The translations under genes were made by a program, and so were the position numbers. The notes beneath the pieces were generated by a model. That model did no database searches, was not told the DNA's origin, and was given only the letters and a program-made list of their open reading frames with translations. Below, in pieces: positions 59,670 through 64,000 of a DNA stretch of 64,000 nucleotides. Source of the stretch: Lewinellaceae bacterium (GTDB lineage: Bacteria > Bacteroidota > Bacteroidia > Chitinophagales > Saprospiraceae). The stretch covers positions 620,001 through 684,000 of the forward strand of contig JACJYD010000001.1 in NCBI GenBank assembly GCA_020636275.1, read 5' to 3'. The stretch's first letter is position 1. Every line of letters begins with the position of its first letter.

Positions 59670-59747
59670 ACAATGAAAATTGGTAATAAATAGGGTGAAA
59701 GGAATTGTGCAATTTTCCTCTCTCCGCTGGGTTGATCAATGATTAAT

Positions 59748-59766
59748 GTCACTCTTTTCGGGTGAC
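59748..59766. promoter_or_regulatory. Inverted repeat GTCAC-N9-GTGAC, candidate WYL operator
   Basis: A 5-bp perfect inverted repeat (GTCAC at 59748-59752, GTGAC at 59762-59766) with flanks of similar AT-rich bases (TTAAT/TAATG). It lies in the 255-nt space between the divergent cas6 (59669) and WYL (59925) starts, where a regulator could control both. Confidence 0.45.
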
Positions 59767-59924
59767 TAATGTTATTGCTGGTTCTGGTAGTTTTTTTATT
59801 TGAATGTAAAATCCTTTATTTCCGGGCAAAACTATTTCCAAAATATGCACTGTATTTGCATAAAAGTCCAGAATTTTCACCCGGCATATCCTATTTTGGT
59901 AGTGTGGAAGACAAAAAAAATGGT

Positions 59925-60938
59925 ATGGGTTTTAATAAATTGGCCGGCTACCGGTATCGCTTGATCGATTACTGCCTGCGCAACCGCCGGCGCAGGTGGA
60001 CATTTCAGGATTTGCATGATTATATCAACTGGAAGTTGCAGGAGGAGTTTGACCATGAAAATGGAGTCTCAGAACGGCAGTTGCTCTATGATTTTGCCTT
60101 GATGCGGAAGGATCCTCCCGAGGGATACGGCGCCCCGATCGTGCGCAAAAAGGGCTTCGTCTATTACAGCGATCCCGAATACTCCATGAGCGATGTACCT
60201 CTCAACGAACAGGATCTGCAGGCCATGCGAGAGGCTTTACAGTTATTGCGGCCATTCGACGACTTCCCTTATTTCGGCGAAATACGCCACATCCTGGAAA
60301 AACTGGAAGGAAAAAAACCTGGCTATGTCGAAGGCGAAAAGGCTTCTTACATTTTGTTTGAAAATAATAAGAACCTGAAGGGACGCCATTGGCTTCATCC
60401 CTTGCTGGGCTATATGCTTCGCCGGCGTCCTGTGCAGATACACTACCATCCTTTCAATTTTGACGAAGGAGTCGGGATCGTTTTTCATCCTTACCTGCTC
60501 AAGGAATTCAATAACCGCTGGTTTGTAATGGGCTGGAATGAAACGGAGGGTGCTCTCTGGAACCTGGCGCTCGATCGGATCCAGGCGATCGAGGTATTGC
60601 CCGATCATCCTTTCCAGGCCAATACCAGTCTGGATGCCCAAACTTACTTCCGGGATATTATCGGCGTGACCCTGCCGGCGGATATGGAGAAAGAGATCGT
60701 ACGGTTTCAGTTGGCCCCTTCCCGGGCGCCCTATGTGGATACCAAGCCGCTGCATCATTCCCAAAGAAGAACAGCTACTCTGCCCGACGGGCGGGTGGAG
60801 TTTGAGATCGAAGTTATCCCTAATTTGGAACTGGAGAGCCTCTTACTCAGTTTCGGGCCCGATCTGGAGGTGCTCAGTCCTGCCTCCCTGCGCGAACGCT
60901 TGGGGAAAGCCCTGAAGGCAGCGGTGGCAAGGTATTGA
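59925..60938 (+). CDS. WYL-domain transcription regulator of the cmr operon
   Basis: 337 residues from ATG 59925 (MGFNKLAGYRYRLIDYCLRN). A longer frame to 59769 encodes unrelated hydrophobic residues in the promoter region. The N-terminal 100 residues hold a winged-helix (RRWTFQDLHDYINWKLQEEF, GVSERQLLYDFALMRKDPPE). The WYL domain is around 190-275 (GYMLRRRPVQIHYHPFNFDE, VFHPYLLKEFNNRWFVMGWN, ETEGALWNLALDRIQAIEVL), then a C-terminal WCX-type segment. WYL proteins bind nucleic acid or nucleotide ligands and often regulate CRISPR and phage-defence genes. It is divergent from cas6. Confidence 0.88.
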   Translation: MGFNKLAGYRYRLIDYCLRNRRRRWTFQDLHDYINWKLQEEFDHENGVSERQLLYDFALMRKDPPEGYGAPIVRKKGFVYYSDPEYSMSDVPLNEQDLQAMREALQLLRPFDDFPYFGEIRHILEKLEGKKPGYVEGEKASYILFENNKNLKGRHWLHPLLGYMLRRRPVQIHYHPFNFDEGVGIVFHPYLLKEFNNRWFVMGWNETEGALWNLALDRIQAIEVLPDHPFQANTSLDAQTYFRDIIGVTLPADMEKEIVRFQLAPSRAPYVDTKPLHHSQRRTATLPDGRVEFEIEVIPNLELESLLLSFGPDLEVLSPASLRERLGKALKAAVARY

Positions 60939-61062
60939 TGGGAAAATAAAATGAGGCGCATTCAAAAATTGCAAATAGACTGCATGTTCCTCTCCTATGT
61001 TTACGGGATGAATCCAAGTATTTCGTAAACACCTGAAACCTGCCCCGGGAATGGGTCTCAGG

Positions 61063-61083
61063 CGCCCCTCCCGGGGCGGTTTT
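61063..61083 (+). terminator. Rho-independent terminator after WYL gene
   Basis: A 6-bp GC stem CGCCCC/GGGGCG (61063-61068 with 61073-61078) and a 4-nt loop, followed by GTTTT. The intergenic space 60939-61226 otherwise shows only a small palindrome ATGAC-AAAT-GTCAT at 61138-61151. Confidence 0.6.
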
Positions 61084-61226
61084 CCTGAAAGTTGGAAGGG
61101 AGTTTTGGGGATCGACCATTCAGTCGCACCAACTCCAATGACAAATGTCATACTTCCCCGGTTTGACTTTAGTCATTCCCGAAAGAAACACAATGTACAT
61201 ATCGGCTTCAGCCAACCTCCCCCCCT

Positions 61227-61958
61227 CTACATCCCCCAAACCCCTACTTCATCCACCCATACCAGGTTCCCGGGCCCGGCGCCGAGGAAGATCCGGTCGC
61301 CGTAGAGGGTGGTTTGGGGCATTTGGTGGAATAGGGTGTTGTTCAGGAAAAAATAGGTCGTGCCCTGGAAGGTGCGCACGGTGAAGCGGTAATAGGTGGT
61401 GGAGACAAACGAGGCGCCCGTTAGCAGGCCGAGGTGGTGGGAGGTGCTGCCTGCCGGGGTCACCTGGTATACCTTGAATTCCTTGTCGGCGTTGAAGCTG
61501 AATGCCTGGTAATTTTTCAGGTCGTCGTCGCTGCCCCAGAGGAGGAGGTTGTTGTTGGATTCGGAGCCGTTGGATACGGTGACGATGCGGAACAACACAC
61601 TGTATTCCCAATTGTCGCGTTGAGAGAAGCCGGGAATGGCTTTGGAGGTGCCCCAAGTGCTGGGCTGGTCCTCGCGGGTACTCAGCACCAGGTGGCCGCT
61701 GCTGATGTCGTGCGTGTATTCGGATTTGGTCTGCAGATTCCACTCGTTGGCGTTGTCGGAAAAGTCATCGACCAACAGGGATACGTAGCAACCTTCCGAA
61801 AAACCGGCGAGCACATCGGGTGACGTCACCTGGCAGTCGCGGTCGAAGAAATAGGGCGTGATCTTTTCGTCGAATTCGTCTTTTCCGCAGGAGACGAAAG
61901 CGGAAAGGACGAGGATGTGAAAGAGTATGCGGAACGGAAAACGGAAAATGGCTTTCAT
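61227..61958 (-). CDS. Lipoprotein with LamG-like (concanavalin-type) beta-sandwich
   Basis: 243 residues. The signal has the lipobox LSAFVSCGKD (Cys24). The mature part resembles a laminin-G/DUF1080-like sandwich: LLVDDFSDNANEWNLQTKSE, HLVLSTREDQPSTW, WEYSVLFRIVTVSNGSESNN, YYRFTVRTFQGTTYFFLNNT and LGAGPGNLVWVDEVGVWG at the end. Such folds bind carbohydrate or act as structural surface domains; the ligand is unknown. It overlaps neither neighbour and starts 3 nt after the stop of the next lipoprotein gene, so the two are likely cotranscribed. Confidence 0.75.
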   Translation of the reverse strand: MKAIFRFPFRILFHILVLSAFVSCGKDEFDEKITPYFFDRDCQVTSPDVLAGFSEGCYVSLLVDDFSDNANEWNLQTKSEYTHDISSGHLVLSTREDQPSTWGTSKAIPGFSQRDNWEYSVLFRIVTVSNGSESNNNLLLWGSDDDLKNYQAFSFNADKEFKVYQVTPAGSTSHHLGLLTGASFVSTTYYRFTVRTFQGTTYFFLNNTLFHQMPQTTLYGDRIFLGAGPGNLVWVDEVGVWGM

Positions 61959-61961
61959 GGC

Positions 61962-63515
61962 TTATAGGATGTGGACGTGTTCGACAAAATCGATCAAATA
62001 ATCGGAAAGGACGTCAATGGTAATGTTCTCCCATCCATCGAGCTCGTATCTTTCTTTCATCAGGTAGGCCAGGCTTTTGACGATGCCGCTTTTGATCTTT
62101 TGTTCCGGGCTTTGATTGAAATAGTCATACAGATCTTTTCCCCAGCTGAAGAGCTTGATGGCCCCGCGCGTGAATGTCCAGTCTTCAGGTATGACTTCGA
62201 GGGCCACATCGTCCCACGACTGTTGGAGTATTCGCCTGCTCAAGTCGTTCTTGACAGGGTGCAGGCATACTGCCAGCCGCTTCGACCCGGTATTGGTGAC
62301 GCTGATCTCGAGCAACCTCGGGCTGGAAGAGGGGTCGATGACCGAAAGGAGGCTCTCGTATACCGAAAAGTTGGTAAAATCCGGATTTGTCAGCCAGAAA
62401 CCTTCGACATCTGAAACCGAGATCTCCACCGGGTTGGAGGTAATAACGTCATTTATGGTAACGATCCCGAAGGAATAGGCCGGGAGGAAGAAATAGAACG
62501 ATTTGGTGTCGTAGGCAGGGAGGTTTTGGTTATGCTGGCCGGTAAATTCCGCCAGGTGGTTTTGCTGGTCTTGGCTGAGGGATAAGTGGATCGCTTTTTT
62601 CAGGGCGTCGACCTGTTTTTCCGGAAACCCATTGATGAAGTTCTCGACGTCGTACGCGCTGGCGATGAGCTCGAATGCCCGCTGGGTGGCATCAGCGCGC
62701 CATTCCGGGAAATAGGAGGCAAAATCGCGGTATTCGTTGATGGTCCTGGCCTTGTTGAAAGCCCTTTTCCTGGCTTCTTCTTTCAGGCGGCTCACGGCCT
62801 GGGCCGTCTTTCCATGCTGCGCGATGGAATAGGCCTTGCTCAACAGGGCATCTTCGATTGCGGTCACGGTAAGGGAGGACAGCTGGTTTCTCGCCTTCTC
62901 CTGGTAGAGCCAATAGAGGTCGTCCCAGGAAAGTCTCTGGGTGCTGTTGCGCACGTTGCCGTCGAAATACAGGCTATTCATGCCGAACGCGTTGTAAAAG
63001 TCGGAAAAGTCCTGCCGGTTCCCGAACTGGAAGCTCGATTCCCGATCTTCGGCGATAATGCGGAAATTACTATAACTGTTGCCGAAGTCGATGATCCGGT
63101 AGTGGTTCCACCTTTTTTTGCGCAGCCATTTGTAGGCGTCGTCCCGGCTGGCGAGGTAAACCTGTGTCTTTTTTCCCAGGATCGCCGAATTGGCCAGGTA
63201 GGTGACGCCGAAGCCCGCTACGGCGCCGATCGCTGCATTGGCAGGCTGGAAGGTGGTTTCTACGCCGTCTTTGTAATAACTCGTCAGGTTGGAGTTGTAG
63301 CCCAGGTAGCCGCCCACACCGGCGCCGATACCCATGGCTGAAATGGCAACGGGGCTGAATTTCCTGTTGAAATGTGCATCGCTGACGGTGCTGCGCTGGT
63401 TGGGGTCGTTGTTTTGAAGGGTTACGAAACCGATCGCTTTTTTGGAAATGCATCCGGAGCCCACCAGTAGAATGCTCAGGGAAAGGAGCATCGGGAAAGG
63501 AAAGTATCTTTTCAT
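61962..63515 (-). CDS. Large lipoprotein, unknown function
   Basis: 517 residues with a lipoprotein signal (MLLSLSILLVGSGCISKKAI, lipobox LVGSGC, Cys22). A glycine-rich, hydrophobic stretch (ISAMGIGAGVGGYLGYNSNL and ANAAIGAVAGFGVTYLANSA) follows, suggesting two membrane-associated glycine-zipper helices. A long helical/TPR-like central part (about 200-330, with EDALLSKAYSIAQHGKTAQA, AVSRLKEEARKRAFNKARTI) and a beta-rich C-terminal half come next. No named family is recognised. It is flanked on the same strand by the beta-barrel gene upstream (12 nt) and the LamG-like lipoprotein gene downstream, so the three probably form an operon of envelope proteins. Confidence 0.75.
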   Translation of the reverse strand: MKRYFPFPMLLSLSILLVGSGCISKKAIGFVTLQNNDPNQRSTVSDAHFNRKFSPVAISAMGIGAGVGGYLGYNSNLTSYYKDGVETTFQPANAAIGAVAGFGVTYLANSAILGKKTQVYLASRDDAYKWLRKKRWNHYRIIDFGNSYSNFRIIAEDRESSFQFGNRQDFSDFYNAFGMNSLYFDGNVRNSTQRLSWDDLYWLYQEKARNQLSSLTVTAIEDALLSKAYSIAQHGKTAQAVSRLKEEARKRAFNKARTINEYRDFASYFPEWRADATQRAFELIASAYDVENFINGFPEKQVDALKKAIHLSLSQDQQNHLAEFTGQHNQNLPAYDTKSFYFFLPAYSFGIVTINDVITSNPVEISVSDVEGFWLTNPDFTNFSVYESLLSVIDPSSSPRLLEISVTNTGSKRLAVCLHPVKNDLSRRILQQSWDDVALEVIPEDWTFTRGAIKLFSWGKDLYDYFNQSPEQKIKSGIVKSLAYLMKERYELDGWENITIDVLSDYLIDFVEHVHIL

Positions 63516-63527
63516 GCGGGAAAAGGG

Positions 63528-64000
63528 TTAATGGGTTGTTACGGTCATTTCGAGCAGCAAGTACAGGGAGACCGAGAACTGGCGCACCGCGCGGTCCTTA
63601 TTGGTGAAGACGATCTCCGGCAGGTAGAATTTGTCGCCGGAGTAGGCCGCCGCTTTGGGGAGGCTCTGCCGGTAGGAGAGAACCAGCGCAACCCTGTCGG
63701 CTAGGCGCGAATGAACGCCTATGCGCCAAAGGAATCCTGAGGTGTTGGCGCTGAATGGGACGAACGACGTGTTCTGGGTGCTCTTGTTGACCCGCAGCGA
63801 AGAAGAGTGATAACCCACTCCGAGCAGGGGGCAGAAATACCGGAATTTGGGCAGGAGCTTCACCGAAAGGCCGACGTCCAGCCCGTCATTGCGAACGGTC
63901 ACGTCCTCGGGCAGCGCCAGTGCTGCGGTGTTGACCTTGTAGGGGGTGGTGAAATACCCGATGTCCCAGAGCAATATTTTGATTTGTCCGTACAGGCCGG
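63528..64000 (-). CDS. Outer membrane beta-barrel-like protein, partial
   Basis: The frame runs off the right edge (upstream codons give GLYGQIKILLWDIGYF), so the start is missing. About 157 visible residues alternate polar and hydrophobic segments with strand-end aromatics (LDVGLSVKLLPKFRYFCPLL, SSLRVNKSTQNTSFVPFSAN, LADRVALVLSYRQSLPKAAA) and end in a strand with a terminal H after VSLYLLLEMTVTTH. It resembles Bacteroidota porin-like barrels. It is 12 nt upstream of the lipoprotein gene on the same strand. Function unknown. Confidence 0.6.
   Translation of the reverse strand, partial: GLYGQIKILLWDIGYFTTPYKVNTAALALPEDVTVRNDGLDVGLSVKLLPKFRYFCPLLGVGYHSSSLRVNKSTQNTSFVPFSANTSGFLWRIGVHSRLADRVALVLSYRQSLPKAAAYSGDKFYLPEIVFTNKDRAVRQFSVSLYLLLEMTVTTH

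Overview
The window looks like a chromosomal segment of a Bacteroidota bacterium, most likely a Saprospiria-type gliding or marine member. The evidence is several proteins with type IX secretion (T9SS) C-terminal sorting tails, SprB-type and HYR/PKD repeats, TonB-type outer membrane receptors of the Bacteroidota kind, a hybrid two-component system of the 7TMR-DISM class, an effector-associated (EAD11-like) domain protein, and promoters of the TTTG-N19/20-TAnnTTTG type. All of this is read from sequence; no database was searched.

Layout. 1-21.8 kb is ordinary chromosome: an S41-like lipoprotein fragment, outer membrane proteins, a TonB-dependent receptor, an RNA m5C methyltransferase, two SAM methyltransferases, a run of three secreted lamin-tail proteins (one with CotH, one with a catalytically dead clostripain domain), a hybrid histidine kinase, a VCBS-repeat protein and an EAD11-like membrane protein. 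21.9-26.0 kb is a small defence/addiction cluster: an AbiEi/nucleotidyltransferase pair behind a four-half-site operator, a MazG-like hydrolase, and a HigB-like/HigA-like/SecB-like (TAC) triplet. 26.0-28.5 kb is insertion-sequence debris: a truncated sigma-54 activator, an IS21-type end remnant, and an intact ISL3 element inserted in that remnant.

28.5-60.9 kb is a large type III-B CRISPR-Cas locus. CRISPR array 1 (about 58 repeat units, 28481-36698) is broken by an intact IS21 element, inserted in a repeat, and by an ISAzo13-like element, inserted in a spacer. It is followed on the minus strand by an adaptation operon read cas1, PrimPol, cas2, preceded by a RecD-like helicase and a helical-repeat/OB-fold protein. 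CRISPR array 2 (about 63 repeat units, 42729-47431) has a diverged repeat but a leader of the same design. It sits downstream of a tight ten-gene operon: cas6, cmr1, cas10, cmr3, a CARF-PD-(D/E)XK effector, a YhcG-like nuclease, cmr4, cmr5, cmr6, and a CARF-HEPN (TM1812/Csx-type) effector. A WYL regulator is divergent from cas6. Cas10 has an intact GGDD cyclase motif but no HD domain. The inferred scheme is that Cmr-crRNA recognises phage mRNA, Cas10 makes cyclic oligoadenylate, and the two CARF effectors (one DNase-like, one RNase-like) respond. Both arrays are read on the minus strand, so crRNAs are antisense to the spacer strand shown, which often translates into plausible phage protein segments.

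61-64 kb returns to ordinary chromosome: two lipoproteins and an outer membrane barrel protein running off the end. No rRNA or tRNA gene was recognised.
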